Below, in pieces: positions 1-42,000 of a DNA stretch of 64,000 nt; position 1 is the first letter of the stretch; each line of letters begins with the position of its first letter. The DNA is from Dryobates pubescens (taxonomy: Eukaryota; Chordata; Aves; Piciformes; Picidae). The translations under genes were made by a program, and so were the position numbers. The stretch lies in assembly GCF_014839835.1 (NCBI RefSeq), contig NC_071621.1:18687402-18751401 (forward strand). Direction: 5' to 3'. The notes beneath the pieces were generated by a model that searched no databases, was not told the origin of the DNA, and saw nothing but the letters and a program-made list of their open reading frames with translations.

Positions 1-1800
1 TCCTACAATCTTTCCAGGATGATAAAAACATGTTTAGAATATTCCAAGGGATTCTTCCTACATATTTTTAATTTAATTATGAAGAAATGAATAGCTTTTA
101 TTTACACAGATGCTTTACAACTCTGGCTTTAATGAGCTTAGATGCACCACTGTCATATATATGATTTTTAGCTAGTTAGCTCCAGTGCTAAACTATCTGC
201 AGTTAAAAGACTAATTTTCAATAAAATATGTGTGATTAACTTATGTCAAGCCAAGCAGAAGAAGGAAAATGACCATAACAGACCTAGGACAGATAATGGC
301 AAGTGTTCAGAACACTGTAATTACAACACTTTACCACTGTGTAAAAGTTGGCTATGTGTTTATTTATTTCCATGTGCATACAGTAAGGAATACAATTTGT
401 TTCTGGCAGGGAACAACTAGGGCATAAAGAGGCAATATGTTTAGAGAATATGCAAAAACATCTGTTATTGTAAGAGATCTAGTTCCTCTTCCGAGAAGGA
501 AGCCCATTTCTAAATGCAACACTGAAATGCCTTTCTAAACACAGGTTCACTCTGAAGTAATGGCAATATGCTCTTTCTCACCTACCACAGCATGAGGTTA
601 GGCAAAGAAAGGGTAGCTTCAAAGTTGGTTCAAATGCTTCTGGAGAGTTGCTGTACTATGCATCAATAGGTGCATTGATGAGTTCAGGAAGAATTGCCAC
701 CCACTGGTTATCTTTTTTCTCATGTTCAGGAACAGCATGCGCTCCTAAACTACTGTTAAAGTAGCTTTTCAAAAGCTGAAACAAGGTGTCCATCTTGTTT
801 ATCCCCACAATTTAAGAACACTAATACCATTGTAAGATTTTGTTATACGTTTTGTCCATGCTGAGGGACAATTAATTTAAAATGCTTTTTGTTCTTTTAA
901 GGATACAAATTCTTCTTTAAAGTGTTTTCCTAACATGATGATGTTCCTGTCCTTTATCACAAAATATATTAACAAGTAATCGATGTTTATCAATCTGTAA
1001 GAACATATTATTTATTTGCAGATGGATCTGATAATTGATAAGAAAAGTAACTGCTAAAACCAACACATGCATTATTTAACCTCTGGAAGAAGAGGTCACA
1101 GCAATGTTTTTTCTCAGGCTACTTCCAGTCCCTTTGTTGCAACACAAAGACATTTCCAGTATGTACATGAACACATACATACCAAATTTGCAATTCTGCT
1201 TTATTTGTTTTGACTTATTTCACAGAAAACTGAACATTCCATAAAAACAAATAGACACACAAACCCCTTAAAACAGGCAGTTATTCTTTTTCATGCTACA
1301 AGCAGCAGGTTTTTAATGCAATTTTAAAACAAGCTTTTATCAGTTCAAATGGATAGTTGTTTGCATAATGATCTGATGAATCCCCTAGCAGCTCCAGCAA
1401 GTTACCCAGAAGCATCTTCTAAAACACCCACAGTAGACTTAAATGTCCCCATTCTTTAGAATTGTTCCCATATACCTCAAGCGGAAATTATGAAAACAAA
1501 GACCATTACGATGAAGCAAAATTTACACTCAGGCACTGATCTTATGCTATGTAAAGATTCCCCACAGCTTCCCCAGATAATACCCTGTCCTTGAATTGCT
1601 GTCACACCAACCACCACCCAGCCTTTCCTCTCTGCCTTCACAGAAACCAATTTCCACAATGCGCTGCAAATGCATATGCGCCCAAAATCTTCAAATATCC
1701 CTGAGAAAAAACTGTAGGAAACCTACTCAGATCCTCACAGAGGCATTACACCCTTGGCCTGAACAAGTACCCAAGCACTTTGCTACCACTAAAACCTACG
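1..1800. other. Upstream flank, no gene recognised
   Basis: This AT-rich stretch precedes the SUPT20H CpG island. Reading both strands I see no exon of a known protein, no CR1 fragment and no RNA gene. The short open frames here lack any recognisable domain. In human the DNA upstream of SUPT20H is also gene-poor, which agrees with an intergenic call. Confidence 0.6.
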
Positions 1801-2640
1801 GACCTCTCGGCCCCGGTTGACGCCCCTCCTGCGGCGACCGCCCGCCACAGACGCCCCGCCACAGACGCCCCCTCAGCGCCCACGGGCTACTCCTGGGACA
1901 CGCGAAGGCCGCGGGTGGCCCGCGGAGGGGCGGGACGTAGAGGCCCGCCCTCCCGTCTCTATGGCGACGCCGCGAGTCGCTTCCCACCCTCAGCCGAGCC
2001 CACCTCGTCGCCATGGCGACTGCCCCGCCCCTTCCGGGAGCGATTCGGAAGCGACGGGGCGGAAGCGGCTCGGGAGGCCGCGGTGGGCTGAGGCGGGGGC
2101 GGATGAGCGGGGGACGGGGGTCGCTGTGCGGGGGGCAGGGCCCCGCGGGAGGCCGGCAGGTAATGGCGCTCTGTAGGGCGGGTCTGCTCGTGCTGGTGAG
2201 GGGAAGGTTGGTCGGTCGGTGGCGGCGGCCCCCTGCGTTCTGCCGGGCGGGTGGTCCGCGGGAAGTGGGGGCCTAGCCTGTGCCCTTCGGCCCAGCCGTA
2301 GTACGGCCCGGCCCAGCCCTTTCCGGTTGGTTGTGGTCGGTGCCTCCTTCCGGTCGTTCTCCGCCTTCGCAGGTAGGCCCATGTCCGTTGAAGGTGGCGG
2401 CAGCACTAATGAGCACGGAGTTGCGGTTGGCCTGGCGGGATCCGTCGGGACTTACAGCAGGGCCTGGGCGGATCTGACCTCCCCTCCTTCGCGGGTCTTA
2501 CACCTCTGCGCCTCGCTCTCCTTCGTGCAGGGTGCTCTCGGTCTCCCACTCCCAGAATCTGGCTTCACTCTGAGCTGGGGCGGGGGCGGAGAGGCTACCC
2601 GGAAGCCAGCAGGGCTGTTGGGGTAGCACGGATGGACGCC
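1800..2640 (+). promoter_or_regulatory. SUPT20H: CpG island, probable SUPT20H promoter
   Basis: About 840 bp dense in CpG and GC boxes (several CCGCCCC and GGGCGG) within otherwise AT-rich DNA. It contains ATGGCGAC at 1961-1968 and 2013-2020, the second being half of a perfect 14-bp palindrome at 2007-2020. These resemble YY1 sites. A 14-bp unit beginning CCGCCACAGA occurs twice in tandem at 1842-1869. The island lies upstream of the first recognisable SUPT20H exon on the same strand, so it is taken as that gene's promoter. No reading frame in it matches a known protein. Confidence 0.8.
2040..2159 (+). other. SUPT20H: Candidate non-coding first exon of SUPT20H
   Basis: A good donor, GGCAG|GTAATG, places an exon end at 2159 inside the CpG island. 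The start is only a guess because the transcription start cannot be read from sequence. Other donors, CTG|GTGAGG near 2196 and CGCAG|GTAGGC near 2371, could serve instead, so the first exon may be alternative. The call rests on position and donor quality only. Confidence 0.35.
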
Positions 2641-3588
2641 TCTCTGACCGACCTGTCTTTTTCGCGCATCACCTCACCATCTGCCAGAAGCCGGCTGGTT
2701 TCAGCCTTGCAGGGACTACAGAGTTTTGTCCCACTCCCCCCAAAACCTGAACAAGGTTTAGGGAGGTGTAAAGTAATCTGAAATGTAGGAAGGTGTTCAC
2801 CAAAACTAAGGCTGATGTGGGATGTAGCCGCAATACTTCCACAAATTAAAATTGTGTGTGTTTCTTACGTAAACATTTCAAGTATAATGAGGCACTGTAA
2901 TGTCGAAAGTAACATTGACTTGAATTTTCACATCTCTTCATTGCGAATAATGTGAAGAACAGGATTTAAAGAATGAGTTCTTTGAGATAGTTTCTCTTCA
3001 TACAACCATCTAGCTGAACTTAAAACTGAAATGGCAGAGGAACATGGTATGTGGAGGAAATGACATGTAAGGAAGGTGCTAGTGCTGTGCAAATTTAATT
3101 GTAATTCATGATTGACAGCCTACTGTGAGTCAGTATTAAGCTAGTATCTCAAAATAATGCTAAGAAGGCACTGCTAGTGGAGGCGTTGTCTGTGAAATAC
3201 ATCTTCATAAAAGCAAAGCAAACCTATTAAGGTATGCTCAATATTCTGAGTCCTTGCCACTAAATGTCCTAGCCTCCTGCACATTTGCGGATGTCGTATT
3301 TGGGGTGCCTAGCTACTGGGCCACTGCAGTAGAGTACTTGGCTATGTAATTTTAAGTATTTACTTATTTCACTATTTAGCTAATGTAAAATTATCGTGCA
3401 AAGCAGTAGTGGTCATTAGAATAGGAAACTTTGCACTTAACACAGCATAGACCTTTTTTGTTTATGATTTGGAGGAAAGGGTGCTATGCAAATGAGATTT
3501 AAGTGATTAATTAGCCACTGAAAATGTTAAATAAAATGGTTATTTCCTAGTGATATATTTTTCTCCTTGTTTTTTTTTTTTTTCCCAG

Positions 3589-3683
3589 TACCCCAAGCGT
3601 AACTATAAAATATGATTCTTTGCCTGCTGCACCAGACTTCTTAAGTACTTCTTTTGCCATTTGGTCACCTGGCTTCAGCTACA

Positions 3684-3686
<3 letters not shown>
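3589..3686 (+). other. SUPT20H: SUPT20H exon 2: 5' UTR, uORF and start codon
   Basis: A long pyrimidine tract ending CCCAG (to 3588) and the donor ATG|GTATGT (3687) bound a 98-bp exon. Its last three bases are the ATG that, joined to exon 3, gives MQQALELALDRAE, identical to the mammalian N-terminus. An upstream ATG at 3612 opens a 10-codon frame (MILCLLHQTS) that stops at 3642-3644, in the same frame as the main start and 39 bases before it. Exon 2 is inferred from splice sites and from the need for an ATG directly before CAACAAGC. Confidence 0.7.
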
Positions 3687-32641
<28,955 letters not shown>

Positions 32642-32773
32642 GACTTCTTTTTTTATTCTCCTCCCTCCAACTGAAATTTTGATTCAGAGGGGATTTATTT
32701 CTTTTTTCCAGCTTAAAATCAAACCAGTGTTTTATATTACTGGTGGGAAAATGAACTTTTGATATTACACTGA

Positions 32774-32779
32774 AATAAA
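32774..32779 (+). terminator. SUPT20H: SUPT20H polyadenylation signal
   Basis: AATAAA 133 bases after the SUPT20H stop codon, the first such hexamer on this strand after the stop. It gives a short 3' UTR ending near 32,800. Confidence 0.65.
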
Positions 32780-32983
32780 TTAACTGGGTTTGGAAGCCAA
32801 CCCTATTGACCTTAGATTTCATCTATAAAGGAGCTAAGGTCTGGTTTTCTTAAGTCACTTAATTTTTTAACAGAATGTTTTATCTTGTATTTTTTACCAC
32901 TTGGCAGCATTGTACATAGTATAAGGGTGGAAAAACATTTTAGGAAAAAAAAAAAAAGCTTTGTAAATGTAGTATTGGTATTT

Positions 32984-32989
32984 GTTTAT
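32984..32989 (-). terminator. EXOSC8: EXOSC8 polyadenylation signal
   Basis: TTTATT on the plus strand is AATAAA on the minus strand, 79 bases past the EXOSC8 stop. It predicts an EXOSC8 end near 32,965, so the 3' ends of SUPT20H and EXOSC8 would be separated by roughly 160 bases. Confidence 0.65.
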
Positions 32990-33067
32990 TTAGTATAAAA
33001 GGTTTGTGAACACTGTAACAAATACAATTTTTACAAATCCCAGTTTTGAAAGCGTCTCTCCTTTTGT

Positions 33068-36000
33068 TCACTTGGGTTTTACACTTTTTATTACTTTGTC
33101 TATCAGCTTCTTTACTTCTTTGTGTCTTGTAATTGCTCTGGTGATACAGTCCTGAAGCTTGGCTCCTGTAATAGGACTTCCTCCTAAAAATTAGAGGAGA
33201 ATCACTTGATTTCATACTTTGCTTAGGTTCCTATCTCTAAAGAAGTTTCCCAGATGAGAGTATTCAGTAATACAATAGTTCTCAACAATCAACAGCTTTC
33301 ACTTGGCATGCACAGCAGCTTCCCCAATTCCAGTCTAAGGCCTTACAGCTATAACAGGAGATGTGCTCAGAACCTGCCTTTTGCTCTATGTAGGTCAAGC
33401 TGTGACATCTTTTTGAACTTCTATCACACCATCTTTTTGAAAATTGAAGGAGCAAGTCACATAATCAGCATTGTCTGTTACCATAAAGCACCCACACTTT
33501 ACAAAGAAAAGCTGGTATATAACATCGACGTTAAGAGAAGGTTATCATTGTAGTTTCCTCTGTAATAAACTTCACAGTACCTGGTTTATGGACAGAACAG
33601 AGTCTGCCTTCGTCATCAGTTACAACAGTTACTGTTCCAGTTGCCAAGTCTTCTTCTTCAGCAGTTGGATCAACAATCAGTAATGTGCTTGTGAAAGTAA
33701 AATACGTGCAGACATGTTAGTGTATGTATGTAACATAACTGAGGTTTACAAAATACTTTTATTTAGTTCTCAGGCTTAGCTGCTTTCTTAGCAGAATGCA
33801 CTGATTTCAAACAAACAAACAAAACACCCCCATAAATGGGGGAAATTCCACATACTCCAGTGTACGTGTGTGTTAAAATGCCAGCTGTTCAAAGTACAGC
33901 TTAATGCCTAAATTTCACAGATGTGCAATACCCACATGTTACAGGAAAATGCCATTAAACTGCCATTTGCAGTAGGATTCACTGGTTTTATAGTGACACA
34001 AAGACAAGGGCACTGGGTTGAGATATAGGCTACATGAATCTCTACCAGACCTTAATGCAAAACTTCCAATAGTACATTCACCAAAGTTGTTCTCAGTTTC
34101 TTATCAAAGAACTCTTAACACCGCTTCAGGAAGGGAATAGTTCAAAAATTAATTTACTGGGTTCCTTAAGGCAGCCAAAAGAAGCTGTTGTATCACAGAT
34201 GATGCACAATGCTGAGGTTAAATAGCTATTTTTTAACCATGAGTTCAAAATAGAGCAAGCCAGTGGGGGAAAAAGGAAAAAGGACCTAAACTATAAGCCA
34301 ATTTTGCACAATAAGAAAAACCTGAAATGTAAAAAAGTTCAACAATCACTGTTCAGCCCTAGCCTCATTTTAAAATGAAAAAAAAAAATCACTCCCATAA
34401 CAAACATTTGGCTGAAGTGCAGGTATGACAGGAAATACTTCAGCTGCAGTTTTCGTGAAGCCTCGGTTCACACTGGCCAGTTAAGATTTAGTGTCAATGT
34501 AATCCAGCTCAATTTAGCTGGAATACACCTATGCTGAGCGGTGACAAGCGTGGAGGGGAAAACAACAGCAAGGCTATGGCAGCAGATTACACAAACAGCC
34601 GGAAGGACGAAAGAGTTTGTCAGTTTGAACTCCTATGGCATTGTTCTATCCCACATGCCCTGTGCAGCATTGGCCCATTGCATGACACAGATAGAGAGCG
34701 TGAAGCATTAGACTTTCATCTGTGTAGAGGCTGGCTCCACAGGAGCCACCTGTGGCATGGCATAGTGCTCTGCACCAGCACTCCCTGCCCACGGCTACAT
34801 AACCAGCAATCCACAAATTTTATTTACTCAGGGAGGGCTTTCACATACAGAATACAGAATTAACCAGGTTGGAAAAGACCTTTGAGATCATCAAGTCCAA
34901 CCTATCACCCAACACCATCTAATCAACTAAACCATGGCACTAAGTGCCTCATACAGTCTCTTTTTAAACACTTCCAGTGATGGTGATTCCACCACCTCCC
35001 TGGGCAGCCAGGGGGGAGACAAAAAAGTTTCTGGAAGCCAGAGTATGGACAGAATATGCTTTTTAGAGGGCTGTGTCAACACCTGTAACAAAACTAATAA
35101 ACCAGATTAAAAAAAAACAATACACAACAAAATCCACACACAACACAAGCACGTATCTCGTTGATACTTAGTTTCAAGAGCTAAAGTGAGACTTGAGTAA
35201 GTCGATGCAAGTCAGTTTCAGTGCACAGAACAAAGCCCAACAGCCAGTCACTGAAAGCTTTCCTCCAAGGGCAACTTTTTTGGCTATTGGCAAGTACCTG
35301 TGATTTATGTGCAAACAATATCCTACTGACAACTGTCTGCCTGTTGTGCTAGTCAAAGAACTGGTATTAAAATAACTAACAGAAGTTCTCTAAAGTACTG
35401 ATGACTTTCTGCTTTGATTAATCTTAGTAATCACTTGGTCAATATTTGAGTTTACTGCTCCCTTCACCCCATCTCATATTTGAATGAAAGGGCTGTTTAT
35501 TGCTTCTCTGAACAGAGATTGATATGCCATAACCCCCAAAATATACCTAAACCTTTTTCCCAGATTCATAATGCAGTCAGCAGTATCTTAGTTGTCATTT
35601 TGTAACTTTCAAAGGCATACTACCACAAATAAATCCACTTCTCATAAACACCAGCAGAACACATACTACTTGGACTAATAAAGAACCAGCAAACTATTTC
35701 AGGTGAGAAGTTACCACATGTGATTATTCTGAAGTCTGAGATTCTTTAACTACATGAACAATGACTTAAAGTGCTGGTCATACTTTGTCTTGGGTAATTG
35801 TTTTCAGTTATCCACAGATTCTGTTGTTCTAACTGGACCATTCTTTCATTCTCTGCTGACTCAATCTTTGGTATAAGCTGCTCAAAAATTGCCATCTTCT
35901 CTATCAGTTGTTCACATAGGCGTTTAAAATGTTACTTGCATTGGTGGTGACATTCTTGCATCTCATAGATAATGCAAAAACATAAACCAATACCTCCTCC

Positions 36001-39000
36001 CTGGTGTTCAAGCGTATCTTTTAGGTTGGGAACCAGTTCTGCTTTAAGTCACAGGAAGAAGGTGGACAGACTTCGTTTTGTGCTGCATACTCACTCACAT
36101 CACAGAACTATGGGTCAGCTCACCAAGAGAGGCTGCAGATTTAAGATCATGCGAAACAGCAGTGACCAAGACTTCACACTCTTCACCAGGAAAGTGCATA
36201 GGAAGTGCAGAAACATCATTGGTAGCATCCTCGTTCTTCACACTTTTTTCTCTATGTACCCAGTTGTTTTCAAACATACAAACCAGTTATGAACTTACTC
36301 ATCAAATATGGCAAATGATGTGGCCACTGGATGCTTTCGGATAATCAGAGGATTCTTCTGTTTTAAATTAACTTCTGATGAACCAGTTTCTTCATTTATA
36401 GTAACTGATGGCAATTGAACTGAAGAGGTGAAAACATTACAATGGTATAATATTAAAGCATACTAGACATGGGTGTATAGTAGGCCTAGACATATCCAAG
36501 ACTACTGAAATATTTAAGCTGCTCTTAAAAGCCACTGAAAATCGAACAGAAGAGAGTTTTGGCCACATTAGCAGTGTTCTGCACACACACACAAAATCAT
36601 TAATTTGGGGAAAGTAGCTTAGAATTACTCTTTCAAAGAAGTATTTTTTTCTCTCCTCAGAGTAACTCTCCCTTGCTTCCAAAATACTACACAATTACAA
36701 TACTTCACAGTCCTATTTAACAAATAAGTAGTTTTCCCCAAAAAGCCTACTAGACACATAAAAAATAGCCACACCATCTCATCTCATTTTATGTATTTGT
36801 AGAAACACTGCAATCTAATCCTTAGATATCTCTTGTTCTGACAACCCAGTGATGGAGACAGAATTCATGAGCAAAGTACCTATAGGAACTCAAAGGCAAG
36901 CAACTCATAGCTGGAAAAACGAGGCCTTGCTGTTAAGTTTCCTTTCACACTGCCTCCTACATGCATTTATAACCCACATGCCTGCCGACAGTCAATCCAC
37001 ATGTTGCATGCTTGAAAAATTGTAATGCATTAAGCAGTTGTTATTGTGACAAATAAGCAAAGCCCCAAACAACTTACTCTGCCTACACAAAAATAGATCA
37101 ACAGGATTGGACCCTGATGTGGACACTGAAGTTGTTTAGAACCACTGCTGAAAGATACAAATCTCTGACACAGAACAACACATGGCAGAATAGCTATTAG
37201 TCCTGTAAAAGAGTGGCAGTACTCATACAAAAAAATGCTACTCCCCAGTTGTTACACACCTCTGGCAGCCATACTATCATTTGCATTTTGTATTACACAG
37301 AATCACAGAATGTTAATGATTGGAAGGGACCTCAGAAGATCATCTAAGTCCAATTCCTGCCAGAGCAGGATCACCTACACCAGATCACACAGGAACACAT
37401 CCAGGCAGGTTTTGAGTATCTCCAGAGAGGGAGACTCCACAACGCCCCTGGGCAGCCTGTTCCAGTGTTCTGTCACCCTCACAGTGAAAAAAAATTTCCT
37501 CATGTTTGCATGGAACTTCCTATGCCTCAACTTCCACCCATTGTCCCTGACTCCATCCCCTTGTGTTTTAGTAATTTAGCATTGAAATGACAGGATAAAA
37601 ACAGCCTTAAGGAATTGTGAAACAGTTACTCAGTCATGATGATTCAAAGCCAATATATTTCTCTAAGCAACACTAACCAGAGAGCCTCTTGCTGTAGAGA
37701 AGACTTACCATTTTTTAACGCTGCTAACAAAGCAAAGGTACTGGCATCCAAAATGTTTCCATCATAGTCCAGGCAAATGATATCACAGTATAACACCCAA
37801 GCAAGCTATCAAGAAAGGTTTGCACATGTAAGATATTACAGCAGCTAAGCAAATGGTGCAGTATCTAAGAAATGCTAGCCACATGAATGAAAATACTTAT
37901 TTCTATCATATGATTTTTACACTTCAGAAGTAAGCCAAACTATGAAGACTAAAAGCAAAACCAACAAAACAGCCTACAACCCCAAATACCTTCTTTAGCA
38001 TCTCAACACAGTGATCTTGTTAGTAAGTCCTTCTTCATTCTGAGATACAACTTACCTTGCCATTTGCTATACACAGATCTTCTTTTGCTATCATCTGTGA
38101 ACTAAAATAAAATGAAAATCAGGAAAGACAAAACTGTCTTGCAGTGTTGTTTAATGTTTTGAATGCACTAAGACAGTTCTTACTTTTCAATCACATCTGC
38201 AATGAACTGGCTTGCTGCTTGAGCCTCTTCACCAGGTGGTCCAGAGCGAAATCTCATTGAACAGAGGGATGGAAACTCTACGTTCGGAACTAAAGAGCAA
38301 GAATCGTTATTTGTAAACTAAAGAAAGCAGGCAATGGGATACAAAAATAGAAATAAGACAATAAACACTCTTTAAAGCATTTTACACATTTCAAAGGAAA
38401 GCCAAAACCAAAAATTTTTCAGTCAAGCCTTCCTATTTCTCTCCTCAAAACTGAAGCTACACACAACACTGCATGAAAGAAGTTGTAGTACTCTACTCAG
38501 AAACTATGTATGCCATGGTGAAACACGTACTCCTAACTACCATTTTCTGTTTGCAGTCCTGCTACAAATATCATGACCACACGCAAACTCTTCCTTAGGT
38601 GTTAAGCATTCTTAAGTAGACCAAGAAACAACAGCATTTTCATCCACTGCCTGACTTTACTGGTATGCTGTCTGCTTTTAATCAACCATTAATACCTAAT
38701 GCTTTAGACTTGAAGCACAAACATATGTAAACATTCATTTAAAAAACCCCAGAACTCTAAAGAGAATCAAGTTCACTGAAAACAGCATGAAGCTGCACTA
38801 CAAAAAGAGAATATGGTGTAAGCTCTCAGTTCCACAGTATTATTTTATTTCAAAAGAAACCTGAAGCAGCAGTTCTCTGACAAATAAGCAGGGTTTATGT
38901 AATTGTTGCCATTTTTTTGTCTTCTGGGACTTCAAGACAAAAGTTAACATGCTTCTGTACAACCTTGCAGGATACAGTCTCTTACAGATGAGTTAGGTTC

Positions 39001-42000
39001 CCCCTCTTAATGCACAGTTTTTCCTGCTGCAGGTTTGTTTTCAGTCTCACTTGGAAGCATTAATAAGAAGGAAGCCTTACATGAAAACCTCAGAAACAGA
39101 GCACCAAGAATCCTGAAGTTTCTGAAGTACCACTGATTTTAAGGACAGAATTTTACCCAAATTCTTTCTCTTTTGAATTCATCACAACACACTCAATCTG
39201 TCCCACTATTACAGCCTTTTAGATGAAGCAATACAAGGCCTGAGTAAGATCCATACTGAAAAGCTTACCAATATATCCCTTATCAGCAGAATCTGCTGTG
39301 GGTGTGGCAAGTTCCTGAAGAAAACAAGAAGAAAACGAAGAGCTGAATTTTGTACAAAAATCCTTTCAAGCTATGCAGTATGCAATTTTTCTTTCCAGTT
39401 AGCTTTACAATGAGATTTACAAGAGCTATTTTCATCAGCACCTGTCTGTATTTTTCCCGTGGAAAAAACTCAACAGGGGGATGTGCAGTAATGTATCACA
39501 AAGTTCATGGCAGGCCAGCAGTAAAGCTGAGGTAACAAGGCACTTATAGTCCACCCATCTAATTACCAATGCATTTATTGAGCAATATGCAGTAATTCTT
39601 CAATTCTATAGCTTTTATTTAGAAGTAACAGACTTTATTTTTCTATATTTCTTTCCCCATACACATCACAAAAATACACATTCTCAGACCACAGGGGTAG
39701 GATTAGACAATTAAATTACACATTAACTTTCATGTCCAAAAGAAACTCAGGTAAAAGACTATAACCATGCCTGACTGGCACATTGCTGTAACTCTGCAGG
39801 AGATTCATTCCAAACACAAACACACAAGTTCTGCTACCAGCTAAGTTAAAATAAAAGCCAACCATACCGCTTTGACTCCACAAATCACTGTAGTATTTCC
39901 TAACTTCACCAAGGCAGAACCATCTGCAGTGGTAATTGAACCTGAAGAGAGAAAGTGCTGTTCAATAAAGGCTGGCTTTCCATTCAAAGAGCCTTAAATA
40001 GCACCCACCACCACAAAGCGTATACTTTCCATCATTTAGAACAGGCCAAGCGGTCTTGATGAATGTAGGGTTGGAACAGAACCACTGTATCAAACATTCA
40101 ATCACATGGAATCAAACAGGATGGTTGAGGCTGGAAGGGACCACTGGACATCATCTGGGCCAGCCCCTGTGCTCAAGCAAGGCCACCTACAGCCAGTTGC
40201 CCAGTACTGTGTCCACATGGCTTCTCAATATCTCTAAGGATGGAGACTTCACAATGTTCCTGGGCAACTTAGGCCAATGCTCACCCTCACACTAAAAATA
40301 TGTTCCCTCATGGTCACAGACAACCTCCTGTGTTTCTGTTTGCACCCACTGTCTCATGTCCTGTCACTAGGCACCACTAAAAAGAGTCTGGCTCTGTCTT
40401 CTTTACACCCTCCCTTGAGGTATTTATGTACCTCAATAAGACCCTCCTCTCAGCTTTCTCTCCCCATATGTCCATGTCTCTGTTGTACTGGGGAGCCCAG
40501 AACTCAACACAGCGCTGCAGGTGTGACCTCACCAGTGCTGAGCAGAGGGAAAGGATCACCTCCCTTCACCCATTGGCAATACTTTTCCTAATGCAAAGCA
40601 GGGTAACACTGGCTGCCTTTGCAGCAGGCACACTGCTGGTTCATGTTCAGTCTGGTGTCCAACCCAACTCCCTGCTCCTTTTCTGACAAGGTGTTTTCCA
40701 GCTGAGCAGCCCACAGCATCTACTGGTGCCTGAGACTGTTTCTCCCTGTTGTGGGTTAAGGCTTAGCTGGTGGGCAGATGGGAGTCAGCTGATCCCAGGT
40801 GGGAGGTACCAGACTTGGTTTATCCCCTTCCCATTTATGAGGTTTCTGTCAGTCCTGTTGAGGGCCATCTGGATGACAGCACAACCCTCTAGCATATCAG
40901 CCGCTCCACCCAATTTGGTGTCATCCCCAAACTTGCTGAGGGTAGACTTTGCCCCATCATCCATATTATTAACGGAGATGTTGTACAGGACTGAATGCAA
41001 CACTGACCCCTACTCTTATTTTTTTAAGCAGAAATCATAGATGGTTACCATCCTTAGATGGCCCATTTTCTGGTTGGCCCACAGCAAGACCTAACGGAAA
41101 GCAGTGCTGTACAACGGAAGGTACCTGCAGTGTCAAGTTTGAGCAACTCCCAGCAACTATTCTGTGGTGGTGTATATCACAAGGTGTAAGAAGGGTGGGT
41201 AAGGTGCTGCTGTTCACTCCGTAAGAGATGTCTTGCCTCTGCTTGAGACAGTTGCTCATCAAGCAACAAAGCAGAAGCGAGGAGTCATTGCCTCTTTGCA
41301 GATGCACAGATCAGTGTATGAGTAGACACTGCCTTCAGCATCTATAACATATGCTGCTGGTCTTAGAGACAAAATTCCACAACCACACAAATTGTGTTAT
41401 GCATCCCAGCCTGGGAGCAGAACTGAGTAATAACGCTCAAATGCATTACTGTTCCAGGCATTCTCTTTAATGCTTGTTGAAACTATAAAAAAAGTCCTTC
41501 CTTTTTCTTGTTTCAAAATGCAAGCACCAAGAAAACTGATTATTAAGTCACTAGGGTCACTAACTATTATAACCTGAGAATAAAACACCTCCCCCGTTAT
41601 CATTATTCCAAGTAGGTACTTGCCAATGTTGACAGTGGTCGCCCGGAATTCACCTAACTCCCTTCCATCAGGTCGGCAGTTCTCTTTCTAAACATAAAAT
41701 GACAAAGTTCGAAGCAGAAAACACATCTTATTTCGTAATATCCATGATACATGAGTTCATATAAAACAGTGTTCTCTTCTTTTTAGCAGAAATACAGAGT
41801 TACAAAAATACTAGGGAAAACCTGATGGACTCCCCAAAATCCCTGTGTTTTTAAGGTACCATAATTTATTTAGAAAAATCAATATATTGATTTTTCTCAA
41901 GGGTAAGTACTACAGGCTAGACTCAGAATATTACCCAAGAATGAATACTCAATGATACCTTAAAATGAGAGTTTCTACTCATCTGCACTTTTTAGATTTT

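Noticed and set aside
1990-2406. Open frames of up to 138 codons in the SUPT20H CpG island
   Set aside because: GC-rich DNA has few stop codons by chance; the translations are Pro/Arg/Ala-rich with no domain.
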